Positions 12,700 to 25,875 of a DNA stretch of 64,000 nucleotides are shown here, piece by piece; positions within the stretch are counted from its first letter, which is position 1, and each line of letters begins with the position of its first letter. The notes under the pieces are model-generated. The model worked only from the letters and a program-made list of their open reading frames with translations. It made no database searches and was not told where the DNA came from. The stretch spans positions 30,893,531 to 30,957,530 of the forward strand of contig NC_135049.1 in assembly GCF_051014685.1 (NCBI RefSeq). Reading direction: 5' to 3'. Made by a program: the position numbers and the translations under genes. The stretch is from Ptiloglossa arizonensis. Its lineage: Eukaryota; Arthropoda; Insecta; Hymenoptera; Colletidae.

Positions 12700-13300
12700 G
12701 AGTAATTTAGGGACCAATGTTGAATGTTCGTTCGCGACGACTTTGACCGCGACTCATCCAAAATCTGTGCTTCCGGTTGGAAAAAAGTACTTCCAAAATA
12801 GTTGATTAATTCAAACTTAATCATAGTTTTAATCATAGTGATTAATTCAAAAACGGAGCTTCCGGTTGAAAAAAGCTACTCTTCCAAAATAGTTAATTTC
12901 TCCGCAAAGAATCTATCGTCGATGAGTTTTTCTCGAGACACCTTGTACGTTCGATCCAAGCTCGCAGACGCGCATTGAAAACTCGCGCGTCGCGTTCGCG
13001 ATTCACTCTGACCGTGATTAACTCGAAAACCGAGCTTCCGGTTGGAAAAAGCTACTCTTCGAAACTAGTTCGTTCCTCCTGAAAGAATCCATCTTCGATG
13101 AGTTTTTCTGGAGACACCTTGTACGTTCGATCCAAGCTCGCAGACGCGCATTGAAAACTCGCGCGTCGCGCTCGCGATTCACTCTGACCGTGATTAACTC
13201 TAAAACCGAGCTTCCGGTTGAAAAAAGCTACTCTTCCAGACCGGTTGGTTTCTCCGCGAAGAATCCATCGCCGATGATTTTTTCCCCGAGACACCTTGTA
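12700..13300. repeat. 176-bp tandem repeat, three copies plus a partial
   Basis: The motif around GAGCTTCCGGTTG recurs with GATTAA starts at 12,840, 13,016 and 13,192 (exactly 176 bp apart), each followed by AAAAAGCTACTCTTC and ATCGATGAGTTTTTC-like sequence. A short partial copy lies at about 12,710-12,800. Confidence 0.85.
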
Positions 13301-15344
13301 TGCACGAATACGACCGCGCAGTCGTTTCTTCGGTATTGTTCGAGCTTTGGCAACGGCTGAAAAGCCGCTTCCGACGCACGTACAATGCGCGTGTACACAC
13401 ACGGGAAACGGGCACGCGCGTCGCTCGCGTGTTTACAGAGTTTGCACAACCTATGGCGGAAAGTCCGAAACGCGTTCCCGTCGTCGTGCCGCATTATCGC
13501 GACTAAATTGTCGGCCACGTTCCCTCGTTACCGAATTACCCGCGATATCTCGCGTACGCGGTTCCAGATACCCAAATATCCCCCGTCGATCGTACAATCG
13601 AACACACGGATACGGTACCACCACCGATCGAAATTCCAGAAAATTCCCAAAGCTGCGTTGATTCGCCATTCGTGGAAATTTTCTCGACGCGAAGCGAACA
13701 TTTCGTATCGGTGAACTTTTCACCCTGATCGAAACTTTCCAGTGGAAAATATACAAAATTCCGAAGGAAAAACGAGCACGGTGGGTTCCGAAATTGAGAT
13801 CTCGGTAAAAACTATCCGATCGCTATACAGGCAGAAAATTAAGATCTCGAGGAATCCCCACTCCTCGGGGAAGAAACGTTAAGAATCTTACTTTCTATGA
13901 AGATGATTCAACGTTCGCGAGAAGATTCGGATACCAGTTCCGAAAAGTATATTCGGAGAGTTTTTAAAGTTTGTTCTTCGAATACGGAAACTTTTTGCGA
14001 TTACGATCGGTCGGGCCGCTCGCTGGTGAACGATCGCGCTCCGGGTATTGTAATAATCGCGATACACTCGGAAGCGCGGCGTCCGTGATCACGGACGCAC
14101 ACAGAGGTCAACGGTTATAATAGCGAAATTATGAAAAAGATTTTAATTTTCTTCTCCCGATCGGGGCGGAAATTAATTTACCAGAGGGAATCGAGCCGTT
14201 TTCTCGAGCGTGCTCCGCGTTCAAGCGGCTCCTTCTCGCTCGTCGGCCAGAGGCGGCCGACTGGGAAGGAAGGAAGGAAGGAAGGAAGGAGCGAGTTTCT
14301 CGAACGCGAGAACGGAAGAAAACAAGCGGCCGTAATACCGAGAAACGAGACGGCGCGGAGAGAGACTCTCCAGAGCTCTCCTCGGCATCTAAGACCGCGG
14401 ATCGCGAACCACTTCGGGGCTTTACCGCGAAAACCAATCCCGCCCCGTTCGTTTTAACGGCTCGGGTTTAAAACTCTTTTACGGGAGTTCCACGAAAGGA
14501 GAGAAATCCGCGTACGCGCGGGCCTGGTTCTTTGTCGCCGCTTTGCACCCTGTCGCGCGATTTTCCGCCGGTAATATTCCCGGTGAAACGAATACCCCCC
14601 TCTACCTCCTCCTCCCTGGGAAATTAATCGAAATTTTCCGCCGGCTCTGTTATCCGAAATATTTTCCGAAGGCTCGCGCCCTCGCTCCGTTCGCCGATCG
14701 GTTATTAGTCGCGCGGTGAAATTACAGCCCGCTTTCTCGCGTCCGCGTATTTAATTATGACAACGATCGAAATTACCGTCACGGGCACGACGACCCGATC
14801 GTTAATTACAACGCGATGATCGTTAATCATTTCGCCGTTTACTAGACGCGTCGTCGTCCACTGCGCGTTTCGGGTCGAGCCGATATTAATTTCGAACTTT
14901 GCTCGTTAACCGGGCCCCGAGTCCTACGCGGTTCGTTCGATTCGAAACGTTTTACCGAAAGAAAGCTTCCGTTTCGTTTCTCGAACGGAAATATTTCAAC
15001 GAGTTAAACGTTCAAATGAAAAATTACGTCAGGAAGAAGAAACTCGTAATCGAAAGCTCATGATAAATTTTCTTCTGTTGAAAAATACTCGCGATCGAAA
15101 TATTTGCGTTCGTTTATACCGTTCCGCGACAGTCGAAGCGCGAGAAATAATCGCGTGGAAGATACACGGGATCCTTTCCTAGGTTCGAGTTATCGTTGAA
15201 ATCGGTCGCGTATTTTTGGCGCGCGGCAACGAATTCCGGTCCAGGGTGCGAGGCGGTCGGACGCGGCGAGGGGGCGAAAACGAAAACGCAGACGGAATCG
15301 GCACGATTTCGCGAAACGATTTCGGCCGCAAGCTACAAATAGGC
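13301..15344. other. No supported gene
   Basis: CpG-rich; GGAA microsatellite at 14,263. Nothing else recognisable. Confidence 0.6.
14263..14289. repeat. GGAA tetranucleotide microsatellite
   Basis: About six GGAA units. They are also potential ETS-type binding sites, but nothing else supports a regulatory role. Confidence 0.95.
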
Positions 15345-15610
15345 GGCGCAGATCTTTATCAGGCCGATCGGTCGCGGAGGTAGATTGAATTTCGTGCCGG
15401 ATTGCCGTGCTCGGGCTGGGGTTATTCCGGGGCACACGTATAGCCTCCCAATTATTCGAGCAAACATGCGGGTATGCATACCTGCTGCCCTGAACCCCAG
15501 GTGAGTAATCAAGGTGAGAGCCGCACGATGTATACAGGAGGATCGTGGTCGAATTCGTGCGACCATGGATGTGCAGGCCTCCGTGGAATTACCGCGTTTC
15601 TCGATCGGCC
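15345..15610 (+). other. Low-CpG patch with consensus splice donors: candidate non-coding exon or conserved element
   Basis: The CpG excess drops and the sequence looks selectively constrained. It carries CCCCAG|GTGAGT at 15,500/15,501, a perfect 5' splice site, with AAG|GTGAGA 13 bp later, and the 12-bp palindrome GGTATGCATACC at 15,471-15,482. A plus-strand frame is open to the donor (about 53 codons, ending in RVCIPAALNPR), but there is no recognisable protein, and the minus frame is also open. A 5' UTR exon or an enhancer fits equally well. Confidence 0.3.
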
Positions 15611-17404
15611 TATTATTTCGACAACGATGCTTCGCCAAAAATACGCCCATCCACCGAGAACCGGTTACGTTTTTCATCCTTTGCGAAATCGAGTCGATCG
15701 TCGAGACCCGACCGATTTGCACCGAGACTCTACGAAAAAGTACGCTCCTTTCTCACCGATCCACTTTCGACAGCTACGAGGACTTTGAGTTCACCCAGAC
15801 GAATCTAATCCACGACCGAACGAATTCGCGAACGGTGCACCGGTTTCGAGAACGCGTCTGGTTCGTTCGCGAGCGAATTCGCGCTTTCGAGCCGATTTCG
15901 TCGAATTTGTACGGGACGCCGGTTAATCTTGATTTAACCACGTATCCGCGCCGCGCGTTTTTCAGAATTTGTTTAAATTTAACGTCGCAAGTCGTTTACG
16001 CGTCGAACCGATAAAAACGCGCGCGAACGATTCGCGTCCCTCGAAACGTACACAAAAATACGCGTACAGATATTTATAACGCTCCGGTGAAATAATTCGG
16101 AGTTTACAATTATTACCCGACGGCTGGACATACGTTACGGGTGTTCCGTCAGTTTGATTCGCGTTGGACGTTGTTTCGGACGAGAAGGTTAGCGCTTTGT
16201 CGAGTTACGATGGGAAAGTAACAATTTTTAGACGTCGAATCTCGTATCTCCCACCGTGCAATTACGGATCGAGTACTGGACGCGCGAGGAGACTTCCAGA
16301 GCGGGAATTTTAAACGGAGGGGGCAAAAAAAGAAAAAAAAGAAAAATTCAACGTATCGTTCCGTGCAAACGCCGACACAGGATACACCTGCGCGTAGAAA
16401 AGGAGCGGGAAAGAAACGAAATAATTTTATCTCCGATTTGCGGAGGGTCGCGGGACAGGGTACGGGTACCGCGGGAGGGCGAACAGGGAGCATTGAATCG
16501 GAATGCGCGCAAGGAGGGGTAAATAAACCCCTGTAGGCGCGTAGGGTCCGACCGATGAAAATTGCATTTCATCTCGATACACACGAGAAGTCGCCATTAT
16601 CGAGTGGCGAGGATTTAATAAAAAATTCGAGTCAGGCAAGCCGGAATCCGAGAAGGACGAACGAGCCGGGCGAGCGCGATAAAACGGGCAGAAAGGTAAA
16701 GGGGTTGAAGAGCCGACCGATTCCGGACGAACCGAGGGAGGACAGCTTCCTTCGCGAGCGGAATATCGAATAAACTCTCCTTGGCTCTCGCGCGGGATCC
16801 TCTCCTCGCGCGGCGATAAACGCACCCTTCTTCGTGTATCCACGAAATAGCGCGAGGGACGACGGTCCCGCGCGCGATTTTCGGGAGGGGTGGCGGGTTC
16901 ACGGAAGCGTGCACGATCGAGTGGTCGTTCCGTGGAAATTTCGGTAGACTCGATTCGCTCGAGGTTGAAGCGTCTCGGTGAATTTGCGATCGTCGAGCAT
17001 CGAGATATTTACATTTCCCGTCGTCCCAGGACCACCCGTGCCGCGATATCGAAAATACTTTACCGGATTGCTCGAACGCGTCTCACCCGAGACGAGAACC
17101 TCTTCCGATGGATTTGGAAAACGAAATTTCGAACGAGTAGCGGCACGAAACACCCACAGAGAGGAAACCCGGATAGGAAAGCGTTGGATCGTACGTTTGG
17201 TGAAATTTATCGGGGACCGAGGGAAAGTACACCCTCGTTGCGCGACAAGTTTCGTCGCGTTGTCTCGAGCGATTCGTTACCGATAAATCGGATCGTCGTT
17301 CTCTATCGTCGAGGATCGGGCGAGTGTTTGTTGGTCCCTCGACACGATATTTAAATTTCTTACGGTCGTAGAAAACCGACGCGAGCCCGGCTAACCGGGT
17401 TTCT
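15611..17404. other. No supported gene
   Basis: Nothing recognisable apart from a small AGGGGT/ACCCCT hairpin near 16,515-16,533 and an imperfect inverted repeat around CGAATTCGCGAAC at 15,820-15,885. Confidence 0.55.
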
Positions 17405-17775
17405 GGATAAACACGGAAATTAAGTATCATTAGAAGGCAACGATCCTTCCAGCACAGATATATCTGGCGTTCCAATTATCCGTCGGAGACCCTCGAAACT
17501 TCCTGTCGAGTCCTTGTAAATTTGCCTCCCAGATTGTATACCGATTAGTTGGCCGTGGACCGAGGAGCGAACGTAATTGCAGCCCCCGCGGCAAGGGCGC
17601 GGAGGAAAATTAACGTGGCAGCTGGACGAGTACCGAACGTGTTCGACAGCTGCCAAATCAGTGCGGGCCGTGTCTCTCGTTTGGCCTTGCGAGCGCGTCG
17701 GCCCCTTTTTGTTCCAGTCAAAAGTCTGGAGACCATCTGTTTCACGAAGGTGTTCGACATGTGCTTACACGCGCG
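17405..17775. other. Low-CpG patch, candidate conserved non-coding element
   Basis: The sequence is CpG-poor relative to both flanks and has paired CAGCTG-type E-boxes (GGCAGCTGGACG and GACAGCTGCC) about 30 bp apart. No frame gives a recognisable protein and no splice or promoter signals stand out. The regulatory role is inference from composition and motifs only. Confidence 0.25.
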
Positions 17776-18339
17776 AGCGCGCTCCACCGTGAGTTTCGCG
17801 ACGAAACGCGCCCTTGACCGTAAATTTCCTCCCGGACTGTTCCCTCTACGAGGGAACGTCTCTTCGCGAAGCCTCGCTCGAATCGAAGAACGGTGAATCC
17901 GGACGACGATTGTCCCTAGGAAAAAAATACGACGACGTAGACCCGCGGAAATAAATCGAGAACGTGGAATAAAATTTCTCGTTCGAGGTGAAATGCAAAC
18001 ACCGGGAACGAATTCCTCCGGGACGTTCCCTCTGCCACGCGCCCCTAACGATTCCGAACGGGGAAAAAGAAAAAAGAAGAAAAAAAGACGAAAGAAGGAA
18101 AGAAAAATTCCGCAGGTCGAATTACCGGATTCGCCGCGGAGATTCGTCGGCTAGCCGAGATTCGAGTTTCCACGGAATACGACAACCGAGGTCTTAAACT
18201 CGTCTTAAACTCCAGCTGGGAAAATACAAAAAGGCGTCGCGGGGTAAAGTCCACGGAGCAACGTTCGGGGTCGATGGGAGGGAAAAAGAGGACGAAGGGC
18301 GCGGGGGAGTAACGGGGCCAGGTAGACGGAGAGTGGATG

Positions 18340-18343
<4 letters not shown>

Positions 18344-18370
<27 letters not shown>
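18344..18370. repeat. GA dinucleotide microsatellite
   Basis: About thirteen AG/GA units; GAGA-factor-like sites are possible. Confidence 0.97.
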
Positions 18371-18375
<5 letters not shown>

Positions 18376-19129
18376 CCTAGAGGCGACGGATTGTGCTGGT
18401 TCATCGGGACGTGCAGGAACGACGGCATTCTCTCTCCCGGCTCGCGAAAACGTCGCGGTGGCTCGTTGAGCTTGTTAAAAGAACGGGAAGAAAAACAATG
18501 GCGACGAAAGCAACGCGCCGACCACCAACACCGCCGCGCGGATCCTCTTAAACGGAGACACTTGAACTTCCGCCTCCTGCGGTCGCTTCGCTTCGCGCCG
18601 TAATCACTTTAATGCGACTGCTTATTATTTTAATGCGCCAACGGCGACCACCGGCCCCCGTACCTTCTAACCGGTGTCTTCGAAACTCGACCTACGATCG
18701 CGCGACCTACCTTCGTCCGAAATCGACGATCTCCCTCGTGATGATTTCTCTATATCGAGACCGTTCCTCGTGCGAACAACTCGGTGCCATCGGGGGATCG
18801 ATGATCGCGTTCCGGAGCGTCTCGTCCCCAAAGGGTTAATTTTCCCGATCGAGGAACCGGTCCGAATACCGATGAACTCATCGTCCCGCAAAAAATCCAC
18901 CGTCCCTATAAGGCGCACAAAACGCGATAGGATGCAATTAACTCGGAGACCGAGCGTCGATGGTCTCGGGACGCGTTTCGTAACATCCGACGACGTACAA
19001 TTTCCTTCGGTGAGATTCGTTTTCAGCTACGCCCCTACTCCCTCTTCTTCGAGCGGACCGGAAATTTCGCGGACGACGCGAGTCGATTAGAAACCGGACG
19101 AGCCTGGCTCGTCTTTCGGCGTTGCTTCG

Positions 19130-19375
19130 TCGCGAGGTAAACTGTTGTAATACAACGACATTGAACCGTGCAGTACTCGACAAGTCAAGGAATCGTGGAT
19201 CAGCTCGATACCGGCTTTCCTATTTTTTCCGTTGGTGTGCCGACGTCATCGTTACGATCTATTCGGTTGTTCGTAACTATACTTCGCTGCACGACTGTAT
19301 TATACTTATCTAAAAATAAACGTCTTGTTTTCATTTTCTTTTGCGTTAAACAATTCTATAATCACACATAAACAA
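19130..19375 (+). mobile_element. Possible diverged LTR-like remnant
   Basis: CAGTACTCGACAAGTCAAGG resembles the pre-polypurine sequence at 5.39 and 20.39 kb. It is followed by a GTTGGTGTGCCGACGTC segment, a TTATCTAAAAATAAACG poly-A-signal-like end and TTAAACAATTCTATAATC, in the same order as family B. Similarity is low and judged by eye. Confidence 0.3.
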
Positions 19376-20096
19376 CGCCCGAAACCTCGATCGACGAGAT
19401 TACTTTCGTTTTTTCGAAAACCGTGACCGAATGCCAATGAACCGCGAGCTCGTACGCTCGCCGCCTTTCGAACGCGCTCCCTGGTTCGACTGGACTTTAA
19501 CCATCTCCTCGGTTAATGGTTACCACGTGATTTTAATGGCAACAAACACCGCGGACGATGAAATTTTTAAGCAACTTTTTCTCCGCCATTTATTGCCCCT
19601 GTATCGCGACGCTCGCTTTTAACGGGTCCATTACGCACGATTTTAGCCACGGTTTTCGCCGCGCGCCACGTGGATACTCCGTGGATCGTTTCTGGTTTTT
19701 TATACCGACGTGCTTACAAATCCCGTACTTTCGCCAACTGTACCACCAACGGGAGAAGAAACGATGGATGGAAATACACCGCTGTTACTTAAGTGGACGT
19801 CGATTCTGCTCGAAAATATTGTTACTTTTCATTTTCCGGGAATATCTTTGCATTCGTACCGTGTCGCGAACAGTTCGAATCGTCTTGTCTTTTGGAGTGC
19901 ACAGGGATCTTGTGAATCTGGTAACGCAGCGATTTGAACGACATGTGAATCGACGAACAGTGTCGCGTGGTTTCTCGACTCTCTGCTTGCAATTGAAGAA
20001 AACTCGAAGAAAGGTGGAACCGTTGATCCTTATAATACGAACGATCCTTAAAATTCAACGTAGATCGTTCGTCGTCAACGTTTGGCTACCCAAGTC

Positions 20097-20800
20097 TGTT
20101 GTAAAGTTCAGATTATAATATCTAGTATGTAGTAGTATAGTTTTTGTACATATAAGAATACAAAGTCCGAAGAAACACGTATACAGTGATATGTATATGT
20201 GAACGACGACAGTGTCGTGTGGTCTTCGTGACTCTCGACTTGGAACTGACTAGAAAAATAGCCAAACCCTTCCGCGCCAATATGGAGACAGTCCTTAAAA
20301 CTGACATCGACCATTCGCTATCGACACCTGCCACTCTTAGGATCATTGTTGCATTCGTTCCAACAGGTAACGACCCCCACCCCCGTATCTTGACTTCTCA
20401 AGGGCTGTATCGGTCCAAACCGTATTCCAACAGTTAGGAACCGGGGGTTCTTGGAAGTGAAAATGATTAATAATAGTAAAATTGGGATAGGTGGCTCGAT
20501 AACCTGGTAGACGTTTAGCAGACTTCCAAGAACCCAAGTTATGGTATAATGTGCAGGGATCTCGCGTATCTAGTAGTATAGTTTTTTTACATACAAGAAA
20601 CAAGTATACAGTGATATGTCTTGACGTGAACGATGACAGTGTCGTGTGGTCTTCGTGACTCTGGACTTGGAACTCGACTAGAAAGAAAATCCAAAAGGAA
20701 AACGACCAAACCGTTGACCGCATGGCCAATACGGAGACAGTCCTTAAAACTGACATCGACACCTGGCACCCTTAAGATCGTTGTTGCATTCGTTCCAACA
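20097..20800 (-). mobile_element. Truncated LTR retrotransposon remnant, family A (LTR-internal-LTR), TSD AAGTC
   Basis: Two family-A LTRs in the same orientation (20,097-20,365 and about 20,541-20,800) enclose roughly 175 bp of internal sequence. The outer flanks are AAGTC at 20,092-20,096 and AAGTC at 20,801-20,805, a 5-bp duplication shared by the whole unit, so it inserted as one element. Reading on the minus strand, a purine run (GGGGGTGGGGG) lies just before the LTR at 20,365, as expected for a polypurine tract before a 3' LTR. The 5' LTR (high coordinates) has lost its 3' end, and no coding sequence remains. Confidence 0.85.
20445..20535. repeat. 14-bp inverted repeat inside the LTR element
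   Basis: GGGTTCTTGGAAGT at 20,445-20,458 and its exact complement ACTTCCAAGAACCC at 20,522-20,535 bracket the internal region of the family-A remnant. Confidence 0.85.
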
Positions 20801-20805
20801 AAGTC

Positions 20806-23800
20806 ATAGTTGCGCTTATCCCAACGCGTACGAATACTTTCTCACTTAAACGCAAACCTACAATTTGAAAATTACACTCTTGGTCGAGTCGACGCTGTCG
20901 GTGGCTATTCGCGGAAATGACTGTCGACGATCAGTGGAGATTCTCTCGATCGAACAGAACACTCGAGAATGTACCCTCTGATCTTCGAGAACCGAGAAGA
21001 TACATTCGGGAAGGTTCATCTGTCGAAACTTGTCCGACGACAAATAATTTCTCGTCCGGTCGATACCGTTAAGGAGAACAACGCGTGTCCGCGAGCCAGT
21101 GTCCGGAACGAGACGAGCCGTCCGGGAAAACCGCATTCCGTGGACGAAATGGGGACCTGGATTCGCGCGACTGGTCTCAGTCACGGTAGGTAACGGTTCC
21201 TCGTCAACGGGAGCAGCCGACAATTTTTCACCGAGATGGAAAAGTATCCGGCGCGTCCCGCGAGCGATATCTGAAAAGACTCGGTCGTTGCCTCGGTTAC
21301 TCGATAGCCCGGCCCGTCGTATTAATCCAACAAACCGCGGCGTTAGTAGACTAGAACGAGCGGACGCGCGGCGTGCCCCGTCGTCGCTCGATGTCAAAGC
21401 GAATATGCGCGCCGCGACGCCACGCGACGCGGTACGGCCCCGCTCGTTTGATTTTTTGCCGGTTTTAATCCCGTTCGGCCGTGTAACCATCCCTGGGCTT
21501 TTTATTCCTGCGACCGGTACGTATATATATGTGTGTATGCGTATGTATAACGAAAAAGACAAAAAAAAAAAATAAATAAAATACACCCACGCGAATCCAG
21601 CCCGACGTTAAAACGCGTCAAAGGACGGTACGCGGCTCCCGTTATCGATTCCGTAGCTTTTAATCCTGCGCCCGACGCGGTTCCCCCGTACGCGAATCCG
21701 ATGTTCGCGCTCCAATTTCAACTTTAACGACCGATCGAGCGACGCGGCACGCGCGACGTCTCGCGTCCTCGACACGCGTGCAACGCGGTGACGTAATCCG
21801 CGGTCACCCGTCTCTCTCTTTATCCGATCTTCAACGATTTACCGGAGTTCCGCGACGATTTCGTCGACGTTCGCTCGCGTTACACGAAAATAAACAAAAG
21901 TCGACGACGACGAGTACATCGGAGTGAATTTAGAGATAAGAATATAGTTAGCGATGTCGCGCTGGTACCTAGGTTCGTTTAAAAATTGAAGATGCACTTT
22001 TTGTTTTTCGACCAGAAAGATAGGAGAGAGGCGCAGAGACGTGTGAAAGATATCGGTGAAACGAGTGTGATTCTAAAACAGTGTGTACGATAATAAAAAA
22101 GAAAATCCTTCCTGGGAAGAACTCGCGTCGAAAACCATCGCGTTGCATAGATTCCTACTTTTTTTCTCGGGTAGAAAGTTTGGACACCGCGCGGGAAAAC
22201 TAACCAATTTTCCAGCAGGCGTTCGAGCGTATTAAGAACGACGTTGATAGTTCGATACGCGTTCCTGTTATCGTTCGTGGGTCTGTTTGCACGACGATCC
22301 CGTTCTCGAGCTCGTCCTCGTAACGCACACCTGGCACGGTGCACGGCTACTTCTTCCCTCTTGTGTATCGCCGGTACTCCTCTTCGCGTCCTTCGAGTTC
22401 GCGTTCTATTTCTCTTCGAGCACCGAACGACTTGTTACGGTAAACTCGTCCGTCCCCCGACTCGTGGTTCGATAACGGGTCCACCGGTTCGAGAATTTCG
22501 CGTTGAAAAAACGCAGACAGAATTCGAGCGCGCTCGCGAGACCTTTGGTCTCCGTTCCAGATTCCTAGACGCTTGGAGAATTTCACGAGTCGACGCAACG
22601 GATAACGGCGCGGATCCGCGAGCGATTGGAACTCGTTCCTGGTAGCATCCTTCGAGTCTCTGCCGAGGCCCGCTTTCAGCCAGCCGGTCCACTTTTAGCG
22701 AGAACAATGGTGGCCGTAAATTCCACTCGCGAGGAAGATTCTCGATCGATCGTGAGGAAAAACACGGCCGTGGCGTTGGTTGTTGCCGCGTTTCGAGGAA
22801 ACGACGCGCGTTCTCTCCGTCTTCCGGCGGAAGTCGAAGCCCCCTTACCTCCTCCACCTTGATCTCGCGGTAGCGCAATACCGCGCGCGCGCTCGCGCGT
22901 TTCGTATTGGTTACGGTGGTGTTTTTCGAGCGCGCGCATACAACACACACGAGCCGTTGCTCGGAACGTTTCATTTTCTCCGGGCCGCTTGCTTACTTAT
23001 GCTTCATGCTCTACTTGGCGAGAACCGGAGTTCCCTCTTGCGTGCGTGCTCTCTCGCTCGGCTTTGTTGCGCGTTCCAGTTCGCGGTGTTAATCCAGGGC
23101 CCCGGTGAGCGCGCGTAACGCGATCGTTCGTTCCGCGGCTGCTGGAATACTCACTCGTCGATCGCCTTCCTGTTCGCTGGCTTCGCCTAACCTTCGCGCA
23201 GGGATCGTTCGTTCGTTCGTTCGTTCGGTTCACCGCGAACTTTTTATCGAGACTTTGACCGATCGCGCACAGAAGGGGAATTCGTTTGGAAATCATCGAC
23301 CGGTTTCGATAACGGCCGAAGCTACGGTTCCGACGATCCGTTCGAGAATCTCTCGAAAAGATCGCGCAACCTCGAATATTGCCCCGGCGCGATAACCTGG
23401 AAGGGGATAAAAAAAAGTGGTACATCCAGGTAACCCAGTCGGCGATGACTCTGCAGTCGACGCGAGGAGAAGAACGAATATTTCTCGGCTCTGAAACTCT
23501 GGCAAGAGTTTCGAGAGTGCGCGAGAGTTCGCAGAGTGCGCGATAAAAATTAATTTCGGAGTCAAAATTAATTTCGATTTAACGATCGTTGTATCTCGGT
23601 TTCGTCGAACGCGCGAGACTGCACGGGATATTCGAAACGCGGAGGGAGAGCCGATCCTCTCGAAATCGATAAATCGGTGCAAGGCTGCGCCGCGCGAAAC
23701 GTCCCCGAGAGGTACGATCGAGGCGGAGATTATTAAAATATCTCCTTACGGTTCGATCGGACCCGGTTACGTCAGGAATCCGCGCAATCTTAGCACTCGT

Positions 23801-25384
23801 CGACGTCGCTCCGTCGCGGAATTATGCGCAGGAATTCAAGGAAGACCGGCCCCCGTCCGATCGTTTCGTCGTCCCGAAGAATTTATTTAAAAAATCGAGC
23901 CCGCTCGAGCCGGCTCGTCTCGCGGCGAGATTTCAACGTTCCCCGACTTCTTTTTCTTCCGCGTCGTTCGTATATTTTTACCGGCTTCCTCTCGACCCTG
24001 TCAGCGTCTTCGCGAGGGTCAAGGTTCGAAGCGTTTCGTCCGCGCGAGAATTTTAAGTGGATCGACGGCCGACGAGACACGTGGCCCGGGAAAACTCGGA
24101 AAAATCGACCGGTCGGAAAATACACCGAACGAGGTCCGTTCCCGCGTCCCTTTTTCCCGCAACGAAACCGCGTCCCGGTATTATCAGCGGCCGAAAATAG
24201 CCGTGCAAACGCAATTTCGTTCGTTTTATACGCATAACGATTCGCGGAACGCGGCCGCGCTCAAAAGTGCTCCAGAAGCGGCACCAATTTATCGGCTAAC
24301 CGTGACGCGTTCGATGGGGTTGCTTCCATGCGCTTCGATTTTTTCCCTTTTCCTCTCTCTCTTTTTTTTATCGTTTCGTCGAAACCTCGAACGAAAAGAG
24401 TCGAACGCGCGATACGTTCGAAGGGCTCTCGACGCGTCGTCGTTCTTGGAAGAGCGGTTGTAAAGGCGGTCGTTTCCAATCGTTCGCACCGAACGATTTA
24501 TGGAGCGAATTCTCCGATACGCGAAGAACGCGTTGCGTCACCGCTATGTATATATTTACTCCTCGATGTTCGTTTTTACAACTGTCTCGCTTCATTGAAA
24601 GATTCCCGTCGTTGATTTTACGAGCCAACAACGGCTCGGGAAATTGCCTCGTGTTTGTCTTCGGCGCGTGTCTCGGGTCTACCGCGACCCACCGCGACCC
24701 CGCAAATGGAACGGATCTCGAACGTCTGCGAGTCTCTCGACGCGGTTCGAACGAAAAATAAAAAAAAAATTCCATTCGGGACATTCCTCGACCGAAGTAA
24801 CTCGGAGAGCGTCTCCAAGGACGGATCCGTGGAATTCGAATAGGAGCGTGAAACAACAGGAAACGACGACGAACGTCTTTCGATAACGTTCTCTTATCGA
24901 CGCCAACCGTCGCTCTTCCCTCGATATCGGCACGAAACGGTTCGCGATGTTTCCTGGTTGCACCGATCGGGGTCATCTCGAATCGCGTTGCGCAACGATC
25001 GTGTTTCGATCGCCGCGATTTCCGTAGCGGGCACGGTGAATCGTTTCTTCGATCGAGGATCATCGAAACACGGTCCGTACGGCATTTGTTCCCATTGGGC
25101 CGAAGTCAAACACAGTCGATGATCGTCTCGAGGCGATTCGACGCGCTTTCGAGACTCGACGCGTGTTCCGTTGGAAGAACCGTCCGTCGTCCCACTCTTC
25201 CGTTCCTTTTTCGTTTCGTTGGCAAACTCGCGCTACTTTCTTCCATTTTCGATGGAAATAAAACGTCTTCGAGATATTCGAAAACGATTTCGTCAGGGGA
25301 CCGTATGCGATCAAGAAACAAAAATATTATAATTCAAAGTATAGTTTCACCCGCGCACTTCAACTCACGATTCGCGTAAGCGAA
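20806..25384. other. No supported gene
   Basis: CpG-rich sequence with a GTTC microsatellite at about 23,208-23,227 and a TATATATGTGTGTATG stretch near 21,523. No coding evidence. Confidence 0.6.
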
Positions 25385-25875
25385 TATCAAGATGATAGTA
25401 ACTAGACTCGTTTCCTACTTGGTAGAAATAGAAGGTAATCGCGAAAAGGTACCGTTCAGTGAAAGTCTCCGTAGGGAGTTACCGTTTAGCGAATATCTCC
25501 ATAGAGAATACACCAACGTAATTACAGGTAAGAATACGCGACGAGTAACGAACAATTACACTCGAGCAAGGTGACAGAACGAACGAATCTTTATTCGGTG
25601 GACGGTGGTTCGTATACGTGGTTTTCGATTATCGGTGATCCTGGTGTTAGAATACGCAACGGTTGACGAACAACGATTCAGACTCGAGCAAAGTGACAAA
25701 ACGAAGGAATCTTTATTCGGTGGACGGTGGTTTTCAATTATCGATGATCCTGGTGTTAGAATACGCGACGGGTGACGAACAACGATTCAGACTCGAGCAA
25801 GGTGTCAGAACAAAGGAATCTTTATTCGGTGGACGGTGGTTCGTATACGTGGTTTTCGATTATCGATGATCCATG
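25385..25875. repeat. 109-122-bp tandem repeat, three copies, plus related upstream sequence
   Basis: GAATCTTTATTCGGTGGACG recurs at 25,585, 25,707 and 25,816; the short spacing is explained by loss of a 13-bp TTCGTATACGTGG segment. On the minus strand each unit reads CCACCGAATAAAG, which contains AATAAA. The upstream 25,385-25,510 part has a shorter internal duplication (AGTTACCG/GGTACCG and AATATCTCC/AAGTCTCC). Confidence 0.8.

Larger units (their letters stand above)
17776..20091. other. No supported gene
   Basis: Contains the GA microsatellite at 18,344 and the possible LTR remnant at 19,130-19,375. Confidence 0.6.
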
